A DNA stretch of 64,000 nucleotides from positions 1,853,501 to 1,917,500 of the forward strand of contig CP051243.1 of NCBI GenBank assembly GCA_017795025.1, read 5' to 3'. Shown one piece after another: positions 17,374-25,951 of this stretch. The notes beneath the pieces were generated by a model. The model did no database searches. It worked only from the letters and a program-made list of their open reading frames with translations, and was not told the DNA's origin. The position numbers and the translations under genes were made by a program. The first letter of the stretch is position 1. Each line of letters begins with the position of its first letter. The stretch comes from Flavobacteriales bacterium (GTDB taxonomy: Bacteria; Bacteroidota; Bacteroidia; Flavobacteriales; Schleiferiaceae).

Positions 17374-19119
17374 CTAGTCGGCCTGAAAGCGGTTTTTAAG
17401 CTCCTCCTTATAGGTTCTTGAAACGGGTAGCTCGGTACCATCTTTTAAAAGCACCTTACTCGCATAAACTGCTTTTAAGTCGTTTAAGCCAACCAGGTAG
17501 CTGCGATGAATGCGAATGAAATCATAGGCTTCTAATTTCGTTTCCCATTCTTTTAAACTGCTTCGTTCTACTTCAGGATTGCTTTGTCCTTTTAGAAACA
17601 GATTCACATAATGGCCGTCCGATTGAAGGTAGCGTAAGTCGTCGATGCTAATTACCGCTTTAGACTTTAGCTTTAGGTTTAACGATTTTTCGGGCGTCTC
17701 TTGGGGTGGTTCCGCCTTCGCTTGAATAGGCCGGTGCGCATCAATAATCTCAAGCTGAGCCACATCAACCTCGGGCTGTGAGCTGGCCGCTGCCTCCGAA
17801 CGGATTTTCCGCACCCGATAATTAGCGTACCAGAGCCAAGCTCCACCACTAATTAAAAATACCACCAGCACTAAAATCGCCAATTGATAGCCCCTTAACT
17901 CACCCGCTTGCTCCTCACGCATGGCCGCCACCTCCACTTTATTAGCTTCTGCCTTCACGCGGGCCGCATCCCGAATCTTGCTCAACTCTAAAGTGCGCGT
18001 ATTGCTTAGTTGTAGATAGTGATAGGCTGAGTCTGCTTGATTGGCCAGCTCAAAATACTGTGCCTTAGCTTCAAGATATTCCGGATCATTGAGGAGTATT
18101 TCTGGCGCCAAGCTCCCCCTTATGGAGTCTAAATAGGATTTCGCCTCCTTTACGGAACCACGATGTACCTCATAACGCAGGCTTAGCAGCCATAAATTTT
18201 GACGACTTCTACCTGCGGCTCTGCCTTTAGGCAGCAAAGCATAGGCCCTTTCAAGGTTTACATCTACACTGTCCCATAGACGGAGCTTCACGTAGTTGCG
18301 AGCCAAATTTGCATGACTCTCTACTTGATCAATAGGTAAGCCCATCTCCTTTTGGAGCTTAAGCGCCTGATATTGATAGTAGTTAGCAGAATCATAATTT
18401 TTAAGCGCGCGATGGGCTACCGCGAGATTATTAAACACCCTACTTTCTAAACGTTTATCGGCCAAGCGCTCGCCTGCCACTAAGGCTTTCTTAAACCACT
18501 TAATGGCCTCCTCTTCCAGCTGCATGCGGCCGTAAATACTACCCAAGCTTAAATAGGTAGTGGCTACATTGGGATACTTTAAGCGTTGTTGTATAAGGGC
18601 CACATCCGACATAAGCGCCGCCGCCGAATCGTATGCTTGCTGCACCATTAAAGCATTGGCCGTGGCCTTTAGCGCTATGGAATACTTTATACTGTCGCCA
18701 CTTTGCAAGGCTAGCGCTCTTAACAAGAAGAAACAGGAATCACCTTCAGGATAAGAGCGGCTGCGGTAATGGGCAATGCCCATATTCTTTAAAACCACCT
18801 CATAACTAAAGCGCTCATCGTAGGTTTTGCCAAAGTCTAAATAGCTTAAAGATTCCGAAAAGTAATTGGCAGCGGCTTTGGGATTGCCGGCATAGGTACG
18901 GGCCATGCCTTTTAAGAAATACGCTCTACCAAGACTTACCGAATCATCAGAAAAGCCCAGCAGAGCGTCCGCCAAGGTATCGAGGACTAGGGGATTGCGA
19001 ATGTCCTCTAAGGAACGTTCAATTAACTCTTCTTTACTTCCCTGAGCTTGCAAACCTCCCCAAAGGCCAAAGGTCATGACCAAACCCAGCATAAGTTTCC
19101 TCCGCATAATCAAGTTCAT
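17374..19119 (-). CDS. membrane-bound TPR protein with LytTR DNA-binding domain
   Basis: A 581-residue one-component regulator. A signal peptide (to about QAQG at 27) is followed by TPR-like helical repeats to about 390 (for example YLSLGSIYGRMQLEEEAIKW), one transmembrane helix at about 405-427 (LAILVLVVFLISGGAWLWY), a linker, and a C-terminal LytTR domain at about 485-580 (DDLRYLQSDGHYVNLFLKG, FIRIHRSYLVGLNDLKAVYA). The layout puts the repeats outside the cytoplasm and the DNA-binding domain inside, so it could link an envelope cue directly to transcription. No partner kinase is adjacent. Target genes are unknown. Confidence 0.87.
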   Translation of the reverse strand: MNLIMRRKLMLGLVMTFGLWGGLQAQGSKEELIERSLEDIRNPLVLDTLADALLGFSDDSVSLGRAYFLKGMARTYAGNPKAAANYFSESLSYLDFGKTYDERFSYEVVLKNMGIAHYRSRSYPEGDSCFFLLRALALQSGDSIKYSIALKATANALMVQQAYDSAAALMSDVALIQQRLKYPNVATTYLSLGSIYGRMQLEEEAIKWFKKALVAGERLADKRLESRVFNNLAVAHRALKNYDSANYYQYQALKLQKEMGLPIDQVESHANLARNYVKLRLWDSVDVNLERAYALLPKGRAAGRSRQNLWLLSLRYEVHRGSVKEAKSYLDSIRGSLAPEILLNDPEYLEAKAQYFELANQADSAYHYLQLSNTRTLELSKIRDAARVKAEANKVEVAAMREEQAGELRGYQLAILVLVVFLISGGAWLWYANYRVRKIRSEAAASSQPEVDVAQLEIIDAHRPIQAKAEPPQETPEKSLNLKLKSKAVISIDDLRYLQSDGHYVNLFLKGQSNPEVERSSLKEWETKLEAYDFIRIHRSYLVGLNDLKAVYASKVLLKDGTELPVSRTYKEELKNRFQAD

Positions 19120-19262
19120 GAAGCAATATCTTTAATAATGCCTGAAAAAGACAAACCTCTTGGCTACCTTTTTTTAAAAATGAGTTTCAATTGCCATCTC
19201 TCCGTGACCAATTTCATGACAGGAAATTACAGCATAAAGAAATAAGATTCCCTCCAGTGATT

Positions 19263-19270
19263 TAAATTTG
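19263..19270 (+). promoter_or_regulatory. -7 element of mfd (TAAATTTG)
   Basis: TAAATTTG matches TAnnTTTG and lies 52 bp before the mfd ATG. A -33 partner was not clear. Confidence 0.45.
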
Positions 19271-19280
19271 CCCGCCCAAC

Positions 19281-19307
19281 ACCATCCCTCCCTAAAGAGT
19301 GGATGGT
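19281..19307 (+). other. hairpin in the mfd leader
   Basis: ACCATCC at 19281-19287 and GGATGGT at 19301-19307 form a perfect 7-bp stem with a 13-nt loop between the mfd promoter element and its ATG. No T run follows, so it is not a terminator. Function unknown. Confidence 0.4.
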
Positions 19308-19322
19308 TAAATCGTTTAAGGG

Positions 19323-22300
19323 ATGGCCTACAGCGCAAATAACTTTTTAGATCGCTACCGCGATGACCGTCGATTAGCGCTTCTGCTACAGCAGATGGAG
19401 CGAACCGAAGCCCAGAGCATCGAACTTAAAGGTCTTTCAGGATCGCTAAGTCCGGTTTTTGCGGCCAATAGCTTTCAGGAGTCGGAAAAGCCTCATCTGA
19501 TTATCCTCAACGACAAGGAGCAAGCGGCTTACTTTTTAAATGATCTGGAAAGTCTGATTGGAGAGAAGGATGTTCTTTTTTACCCAGCTTCCTACCGCCG
19601 GCCCTATGATACTGAAGAGACAGACAATGCCAATGTGCTTTTACGTGCCGAAGTCCTCAACCGTATTAACAGTCGGAAGAAACCAGCTATTTTGGTGAGC
19701 TATGCCGATGCCTTATTCGAAAAAGTAGTTACTCGCAAAAGTCTTAGCGCCCACACCTTTACCCTAAAGACAGAGGATAAGTTAAGTATCGATTTTTTAA
19801 ACGAAACGCTGTTCGAATATCAGTTTGAACGGGTCGACTTCGTAGTGGAGCCCGGGCAGTTTTCGGTTCGCGGTGGCATTGTTGATGTTTATTCTTTTTC
19901 CCACGACCAACCTTTTCGCATTGAGTTTTTCGACGATGAAATTGAGAGCATTCGCACCTTTGATATTGAAAGTCAGCTCAGTATTGATCAGGTAAAACGC
20001 ATTCAACTGGTCCCCAATGTGGAGAACAAAGTGCTGATGGAAAGTCGGGAAAGCTTTTTAGAATACATTGGCGCTCAAACGGTAGTCTGGCTTCAAAACC
20101 CCAAGCTAATTACCAACAAGCTAGAAGGTCTTTTCGAAAAGGCCTTAGAAGCATTTCGTGAGGTTAACGCCGATCTTAGCCGCAGTGAGCCTGCCGAGCT
20201 CTACATCAATCAGGAGCTTTTTCAACAGCAATTGCTAAACTACCATCGCATTGCTTGGCAGGCGGATGCCGATTATCAATCGGAACTTAAGATTCCCTTC
20301 AACACCAAACCGCAACCCAGCTTTAACAAGAAGTTCGAGCTTTTAGTAGATGATCTTCAAGAACATGAAAAAGCGGGTTTCGACAACTTTCTCTTATGCC
20401 TAAATCAGGCCCAAGTGGAGCGCTTTGATGCCATTTTTGAGGACATTGGCCAGGAGGTCAAATTTCAGCCTATTGTACACACCTTGCACGAAGGCTTTAT
20501 TGACGAGGAATCGAAAACCCTGGTTTATACCGACCACCAGATATTTGAACGTTACCAAAAATTCCGCCTCCGCACCGGTTATGAGAAGCGGCAGGCGGTA
20601 AGCTTAAAAGAGCTCACCTCCTTGCAAGTAGGCGATTACATCACCCATATTGATCACGGTATTGGCGAGTTTGGCGGTCTTCAAAAAATTGAAAACAACG
20701 GGAAATACCAAGAGGCGATTAAATTAATTTACAGTGGTGGTGATGTGCTCTATGTGAGTATTCATTCCCTGCACAAGATTACCCGCTTCAATGGTAAGGA
20801 AGGCACCGTTCCTTCGGTTCATAAATTAGGTTCTGGGGTTTGGCAGAAAACGAAGTCAAAAGCCAAAACCCGGGTTAAGAAGGTGGCTTTCGACCTTTTA
20901 AAACTTTACGCAAAACGCAAGGCCACTTCAGGGTTTCAATTTGCACCCGACAATTACCTGCAACACGAATTGGAAGCCTCCTTTATTTACGAGGATACCC
21001 CCGACCAAGAAACCGCAACGGCAGCGATTAAAAAAGACATGGAGGCTCCGACGCCAATGGATCGCCTAATATGTGGTGATGTTGGTTTTGGTAAAACCGA
21101 ACTTGCCGTTAGGGCCGCTTTTAAAGCCGTAAACGATAATAAGCAAGTCGCGGTTTTAGTGCCGACCACCATTTTAGCTTTTCAGCATTACAAGACCTTT
21201 AGCAACAGGCTGCAAGACTTCCCCTGCCGTATTGAGTACATCAACCGTTTTAGAACCCGCAAAGAACAAACGGAAGTTTTAAAGGACCTAGCCGATGGTA
21301 AGGTGGATATATTAATCGGCACCCATCGACTGGTAGGCAAAGACGTTCAGTTTAAAGATTTGGGTCTTTTAGTTATTGATGAAGAACAGAAATTTGGGGT
21401 AAGTGTAAAGGATAAACTCAAAAACCTAAAGGTAAACGTAGACACCCTAACCCTTACCGCCACCCCTATTCCTCGAACCTTGCAGTTTTCTTTGATGCAA
21501 GCCCGGGACCTGAGTGTAATGACCACGCCCCCACCCAATCGACATCCCATCGAAACTCAGCTAATCCCCTTTAGTGAGGAAATTATCCGCGACAGCCTAC
21601 GCTACGAACTAAGTCGGGGTGGACAGGTATTCTTTATCCATAACCGGGTGGAGAATATTAAGGAAGTAGCAGGTATGCTGCAGCGCCTGGTTCCCGATGC
21701 AAAGATTGGCATTGGTCACGGTCAAATGGAGGGTAAAAAACTGGAGCAGCTCATGCTTCAATTTATCAATGGAGAGTTCGATGTTTTGGTGGCCACCTCG
21801 ATTATCGAAAATGGACTGGACGTTCCCAATGCCAATACCATCATCATTAACAATGCGCACAATATCGGCTTAAGCGACTTGCATCAAATGCGGGGCCGTG
21901 TGGGCCGAAGCAATAAAAAAGCCTTCTGTAAACTTATTAGTCCGCCCTTATCTGCCATGAGCGATGAGGCAAGAAAACGTATGCAGGCCATTGAAAAGTT
22001 TAGTGATTTAGGAAGCGGCTTCCATATTGCTATGCGCGATTTAGAAATCCGTGGAGCCGGAGATTTGCTAGGAGCGGAACAAAGTGGCTTTATTAATGAT
22101 ATTGGTTTTGACACCTTCCAAAAAATCTTAGCCGAAGCGATAGAAGAACTGAAAGAAACTGAGTTTAAGGAGCTTTACGCGGAAGAATTAGCCAATAAAG
22201 AAAACATCAGCGACACTTTACTAGACACTGATTTGGAGATCCTTATTCCCGACAATTATGTGAATAAGGTGGACGAACGTTTGAAACTATACCAGGAACT

Positions 22301-22658
22301 CGACAACCTTAGAACGGAAGCGGAAATTTCGGAGTATGCCGAAAACCTTAACGATCGCTTTGGACCGATACCTCGTGAAGTGGAGGAGCTTTTCGACTCC
22401 ATTCGCTTGCGCAGATTAGGGCAGCGCATTGGCTTTGAAAAAATTGTACTCAAACAGGAACGCTTGCTTTGTTATTTCACCTCCGACCAAGATTCCCCCT
22501 ATTTTCAAAGTGACAGGTTCCAAAAGGTACTGTTGTTCTTAAAATCCGCACCTCAGGCTCAACTTAAAGAACGTAATGGAAAATTATACCTCAGCTTCCA
22601 GGAGGTGCTTAGTGTGCATGATGCCTTCCAAGTTTTAAAACCCATTTTGGATTCCTAA
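19323..22658 (+). CDS. mfd: transcription-repair coupling factor
   Basis: Removes RNA polymerase stalled at DNA lesions and recruits UvrA. The 1111 residues show the UvrB-homology module (FYPASYRRPYDTEETDN), the CarD-like RNA polymerase interaction domain at about 440-500 (QVGDYITHIDHGIGEFGGL), a RecG-like helicase with Walker A (CGDVGFGKTELAVRAAFKA), Walker B (LLVIDEEQKFGV) and motif VI (MRGRVGRS), and the C-terminal autoinhibitory D7 domain. Slightly shorter than the 1148-residue E. coli enzyme, as usual for the phylum. A YdeI/OmdA-like gene follows after 8 bp. Confidence 0.97.
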   Translation: MAYSANNFLDRYRDDRRLALLLQQMERTEAQSIELKGLSGSLSPVFAANSFQESEKPHLIILNDKEQAAYFLNDLESLIGEKDVLFYPASYRRPYDTEETDNANVLLRAEVLNRINSRKKPAILVSYADALFEKVVTRKSLSAHTFTLKTEDKLSIDFLNETLFEYQFERVDFVVEPGQFSVRGGIVDVYSFSHDQPFRIEFFDDEIESIRTFDIESQLSIDQVKRIQLVPNVENKVLMESRESFLEYIGAQTVVWLQNPKLITNKLEGLFEKALEAFREVNADLSRSEPAELYINQELFQQQLLNYHRIAWQADADYQSELKIPFNTKPQPSFNKKFELLVDDLQEHEKAGFDNFLLCLNQAQVERFDAIFEDIGQEVKFQPIVHTLHEGFIDEESKTLVYTDHQIFERYQKFRLRTGYEKRQAVSLKELTSLQVGDYITHIDHGIGEFGGLQKIENNGKYQEAIKLIYSGGDVLYVSIHSLHKITRFNGKEGTVPSVHKLGSGVWQKTKSKAKTRVKKVAFDLLKLYAKRKATSGFQFAPDNYLQHELEASFIYEDTPDQETATAAIKKDMEAPTPMDRLICGDVGFGKTELAVRAAFKAVNDNKQVAVLVPTTILAFQHYKTFSNRLQDFPCRIEYINRFRTRKEQTEVLKDLADGKVDILIGTHRLVGKDVQFKDLGLLVIDEEQKFGVSVKDKLKNLKVNVDTLTLTATPIPRTLQFSLMQARDLSVMTTPPPNRHPIETQLIPFSEEIIRDSLRYELSRGGQVFFIHNRVENIKEVAGMLQRLVPDAKIGIGHGQMEGKKLEQLMLQFINGEFDVLVATSIIENGLDVPNANTIIINNAHNIGLSDLHQMRGRVGRSNKKAFCKLISPPLSAMSDEARKRMQAIEKFSDLGSGFHIAMRDLEIRGAGDLLGAEQSGFINDIGFDTFQKILAEAIEELKETEFKELYAEELANKENISDTLLDTDLEILIPDNYVNKVDERLKLYQELDNLRTEAEISEYAENLNDRFGPIPREVEELFDSIRLRRLGQRIGFEKIVLKQERLLCYFTSDQDSPYFQSDRFQKVLLFLKSAPQAQLKERNGKLYLSFQEVLSVHDAFQVLKPILDS

Positions 22659-22666
22659 TTTAGAGC

Positions 22667-23146
22667 ATGCAATTAACTTCGGTAATTGAATTAAGTAAAG
22701 CGGGCTGGAGTCCCTTTTTGGTTTGTGATTACGACCAGGCCAAGGACTTTATCGCTAAAAATGGTTCTCGGATTTTGATGAAAGGTCCGGATGGCAAAAC
22801 CGTGCATCGGGCCTTACAATTACGAAAGGATGGTTATGCGGTAATCATGCTCAGTAAGGCCGTATTAAAATCTTGGCAGTTGGAACCTGGCATGCAAGTA
22901 AGGGTTAGCATCAGCAAGGATGATTCGGAGTTCGGAATGGCCTTTCCTGAAGAATTTCAAGTGGTATTGGAGCAAGACCCGGAAGCCGATGCTGCCTTTC
23001 GTAGCCGCAAGCCTGGCAAGCAAAGGGGCGTATTGCATTTTATTGATAGTGGCAAAACCGAAGAGACGCGCATTAAACGTGCTTTAGATATGGCAGAGCG
23101 TTTAAAGAATAATGCCCTGCACGGAGAGGAAAATGCTCCTGACTAG
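22667..23146 (+). CDS. YdeI/OmdA-family protein
   Basis: A 159-residue soluble protein. The N-terminal 90 residues are a small beta-rich domain (RALQLRKDGYAVIMLSKAVL). The C-terminal part resembles the OmdA/YdeI domain, with a beta-barrel-exit pattern FPEEFQVVLEQDPEADAAF and the helix ETRIKRALDMAERLKNN. YdeI-type proteins have been linked to bacteriocin or peptide resistance, but the biochemical role is unknown. It is 8 bp downstream of mfd and convergent with the next gene. Domain match is moderate. Confidence 0.65.
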   Translation: MQLTSVIELSKAGWSPFLVCDYDQAKDFIAKNGSRILMKGPDGKTVHRALQLRKDGYAVIMLSKAVLKSWQLEPGMQVRVSISKDDSEFGMAFPEEFQVVLEQDPEADAAFRSRKPGKQRGVLHFIDSGKTEETRIKRALDMAERLKNNALHGEENAPD

Positions 23147-23179
23147 AATGCAAAACCTTGGCCTTGGAGGACTGTCGAT

Positions 23180-23566
23180 TTAGCCCTTTTTATAATCCTC
23201 GAGCCAACCCTCTTTGATCACCTCCTCCACATCGCGAAAGAGCACAACATTTCCAAAAAGGCCTATCCCAATAATATCTTCCTTCCCATCATGTCGCAAT
23301 TTAGTGAGCGAGAAAAAGAGGTAATTATCGGCTGATACGGTTTCATTGACAGCGAGGTCAATAGCGGCACCGCCGAGTAATTTACCCAAACCGAGAACTA
23401 GGTTTCCAAGGGTATTCTCCTCCTCAGCATCCGGTTTCATTTCTTGTTCCAGATAATTCTTTAATTCCTTTTTCAGGAAATCCTGATGAAGCTCTTGCTT
23501 GGGATTGGAGATTACGGCGATAATTAAAATGATGCCGATTAAGACTAAGGAAAAGAGTTTGCGCAT
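23180..23566 (-). CDS. small exported or membrane-anchored protein, DUF4359-like
   Basis: A 128-residue protein with an N-terminal hydrophobic segment (LFSLVLIGIILIIAVISNPK), which is a signal peptide or anchor. The remainder (DFLKKELKNYLEQEM, YLFFSLTKLRHDGKEDIIGI, GLFGNVVLF) has the pattern of DUF4359-like proteins, which carry a conserved NP shortly after the hydrophobic stretch. The function of these is unknown. It is convergent with the YdeI-like gene and lies 42 bp downstream of the lipoprotein gene at 23609. Confidence 0.6.
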   Translation of the reverse strand: MRKLFSLVLIGIILIIAVISNPKQELHQDFLKKELKNYLEQEMKPDAEEENTLGNLVLGLGKLLGGAAIDLAVNETVSADNYLFFSLTKLRHDGKEDIIGIGLFGNVVLFRDVEEVIKEGWLEDYKKG

Positions 23567-23608
23567 AATTGATCAGCTAAATAAGTTTCGAGTGTCGTTA
23601 ATTCTGGC

Positions 23609-24385
23609 TTAGTTCCAATCCGAATCCAGCTTTTTCAATTCTTCGCGTAAGCCTTCGAAATGACTAGCACCGTAGATCACATAAATCTTTGGCGACCTCG
23701 AAAAATGAATCAGTCGAGCTAGATGGGCATTGCGTAACCCTAATATGAAATTCTCTTGAAAGTCCTTACTCAAACTTGGATCAAGGGGCGAACAGGCATA
23801 GCTCGAATCCAAGGGCGTAGTTAAATCACAAGAATCCAATTTCACTTGAGCATGTTTGGCTTCAAAGGCTTCTATCAAATCTTCTAAGGTAAGGTCAGCC
23901 GCCAAAGCACTTTCGATATTCACGCCTAAAGCCTCCATCGGCGGTTGATTCTGGAGACTATACTTTTTGGGAAATTTCTGATCCCCGAGCTGATTATTCA
24001 GGGTATCTAAATAGCCATCTCCACCATTAAAGCTCCCTGTGATTTTCCGAAACTTCTTGGCCAGGTTTATATAAGATTCGATGTCCTTAACATTGGTACT
24101 AAGTTGCTCATAAAAAACTCTATAGCCTGTATCTTCGAGCGAATCCGTTAGCTCTCGCACTGCTCCATAATATTCCGATAATCCAATATGGTGAATGGGT
24201 AAAAACAAAACTTCCTTATGCGGATAGCTAAGTCGTTCTAATTGTGGTTCCTCCTCTAAGATTACAGATTTTGGCATGGAAGAGGAATTACAGGAAACAA
24301 AGCCTACTAGGAAGCCCAGGCTTAAAATGGAATACAAGAAAAACCGTCTCAAACTGCTTGGATCTTGAAAATGAGGAATATTCAA
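23609..24385 (-). CDS. lipoprotein of unknown function
   Basis: A 258-residue protein with a lipoprotein signal (LGFLVGFVSC, lipobox VSC near residue 32) after a somewhat long basic N-terminus. The mature part includes YPHKEVLFLPIHHIGLSEYY and, at the C-terminus, IYVIYGASHFEGLREELKKL. The GASHFxGL pattern with upstream histidines recalls TraB/PrgY or ChaN/Tiki-type folds, where such His residues bind metal, but this is only a resemblance. It is likely anchored in the envelope. Neighbours give no further clue. Confidence 0.6.
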   Translation of the reverse strand: MNIPHFQDPSSLRRFFLYSILSLGFLVGFVSCNSSSMPKSVILEEEPQLERLSYPHKEVLFLPIHHIGLSEYYGAVRELTDSLEDTGYRVFYEQLSTNVKDIESYINLAKKFRKITGSFNGGDGYLDTLNNQLGDQKFPKKYSLQNQPPMEALGVNIESALAADLTLEDLIEAFEAKHAQVKLDSCDLTTPLDSSYACSPLDPSLSKDFQENFILGLRNAHLARLIHFSRSPKIYVIYGASHFEGLREELKKLDSDWN

Positions 24386-24445
24386 TTGAAGAAGAAAGGT
24401 AGGATAATATCCTAAAGCCTGCGCCTTGGTTATATAAGAATTAGC

Positions 24446-24485
24446 AAAAAAGAAAAGCCGCCTTATTGGGAATCAAGGCGGCTTT
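24446..24485 (-). terminator. intrinsic terminator after the gamma-family PLP gene
   Basis: An 11-bp stem (AAAGCCGCCTT / AAGGCGGCTTT) with a 10-nt loop, followed on the minus strand by a T-rich run. It lies 30 bp after the stop of the gene at 24515. Confidence 0.88.
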
Positions 24486-24514
24486 AGAATTGTATTTAAG
24501 AGTAGCTATTTGAG

Positions 24515-25771
24515 CTATACCAAATCGAAGGCCTGACTTAAGTCGGCAATCAAATCATCAGCGTGTTCTACGCCCACCGAAAGGCGCACCATTTTTCCAG
24601 TGATGTTTAGCTGATCGCGTAAAGCCTCATCCACTCCAGCATGTGTCATGGTAGCAGGATGTTCGGCTAAGGACTCGGTAGAACCTAAGCTAACAGCTAG
24701 CTTCACCAATTTTAAACCGTTTAACAAGCGGAAAGCCGCAGCCTCACCACCTTTTACATCGAAGGATAACATCGCCCCGGCACTTTCATACTGGCGTTTA
24801 AAAATATCTTGGTGGCGTTCGTCCTTCTCATCAATCATTCCGAGGTAATATACCTTTTCCACCTTAGGGTGCTGGGCCAGCCATTCGGCCACCTCTTTGG
24901 CATTAATAGCCTGGCGCTCCATCCTGATTTTTAATGTTTCCAAGCTACGCATCAATAACCAACCTGTATGTGGACCGGCCATGTTACCCAAGAAGGTGCG
25001 TAATTCTTTTACCCGCGCCATCACTTCGGCCGAACCTAAAACGGCACCCGCAATAACATCGGAGTGCCCCCCGATGTATTTGGTGGCGGAATAAATTTCA
25101 AAGTCGGCACCATGCTGCAATGGGTGTTGCCAGATAGGACCCATATAGGTATTATCCACCGCCACGTAAGCCCGATCTTCGGCACTACGTGAATATTTTT
25201 TAGCCAGGTCCACGCAGGCCTTAATATCAAAAAGATCAAGCGTAGGGTTGGCGGGAGTTTCGAGGTAAATCATCGCTAGGCGATCCTTGGCGGGATGGGC
25301 TTGAATCATCGCCTCAATATCCTCTTTGGTATCGTGCGGGGTAAAACCCTGTACATGTATGCCTAGTTTCGGAAGGAAGTGATTGATAAAATGATCGGTT
25401 CCCCCGTAAACTGGATTGGAAAACAGAATTAAGTCACCAGGCTTTAGGAACTCGAGCAATACCGTGGTAATCGCACTCATTCCGCTTTCAAACACTGCCG
25501 CATCATCGGCTTTATCCCATAGCGTGAGGCGATTTTCGAGAATTTCGAGATCGGGGTTGTTTAGTCGACTGTAAATCAAGCCCAGCTCCTCATCGGCACC
25601 CTTTTCTCTTAAACCATAGGCTACTTCGAAAAAGGCCTTACCCTCTTCGGCAGTTTTAAAAGCAAAGGTGGAGGTTTGAAAAATCGGGCATTTTACCGCC
25701 CCTTCGGAAAGGTGTGCTTTATACCCGTAAGACATCATTAGACTTTCGGGATGCATCTTTTTTGGATCCAT
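24515..25771 (-). CDS. cystathionine gamma-synthase/methionine gamma-lyase family PLP enzyme
   Basis: A fold I trans-sulfuration enzyme of about 418 residues from the Met that begins MDPKKMHPESLMMSYGY (a 20-residue upstream extension has no family similarity). The PLP lysine is in YSATKYIGGHSDVIAG; phosphate and ring contacts are visible as FESGMSAITTVL and SNPVYGGTDHF, and the end shows RLSVGVEHADDLIADL. Members make or break C-S bonds in methionine and cysteine metabolism (cystathionine synthesis, methionine gamma-lyase). Which reaction applies cannot be told. It is monocistronic and ends at a strong terminator. Confidence 0.9.
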   Translation of the reverse strand: MDPKKMHPESLMMSYGYKAHLSEGAVKCPIFQTSTFAFKTAEEGKAFFEVAYGLREKGADEELGLIYSRLNNPDLEILENRLTLWDKADDAAVFESGMSAITTVLLEFLKPGDLILFSNPVYGGTDHFINHFLPKLGIHVQGFTPHDTKEDIEAMIQAHPAKDRLAMIYLETPANPTLDLFDIKACVDLAKKYSRSAEDRAYVAVDNTYMGPIWQHPLQHGADFEIYSATKYIGGHSDVIAGAVLGSAEVMARVKELRTFLGNMAGPHTGWLLMRSLETLKIRMERQAINAKEVAEWLAQHPKVEKVYYLGMIDEKDERHQDIFKRQYESAGAMLSFDVKGGEAAAFRLLNGLKLVKLAVSLGSTESLAEHPATMTHAGVDEALRDQLNITGKMVRLSVGVEHADDLIADLSQAFDLV

Positions 25772-25951
25772 ATTTCTTGTTTTGAGAGGTGGCACAAATG
25801 AACGTAAATTCTCAAAACCGAGAGCTAACAAAAATCACTCTTCGCCGATTTTTACCGATTCATCTACCATTTCACCCCGTTCACTCCAAATCAATTGTGG
25901 CAATTAAATGACTTCCACACTTTTGAACCACGATTCAACTAAAACATAAAA

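Noticed and set aside
25772..25951. SAM or other riboswitch near the gamma-family PLP gene
   Set aside because: No conserved riboswitch core was recognised in the 180-bp gap; the segment is a plain divergent promoter region.
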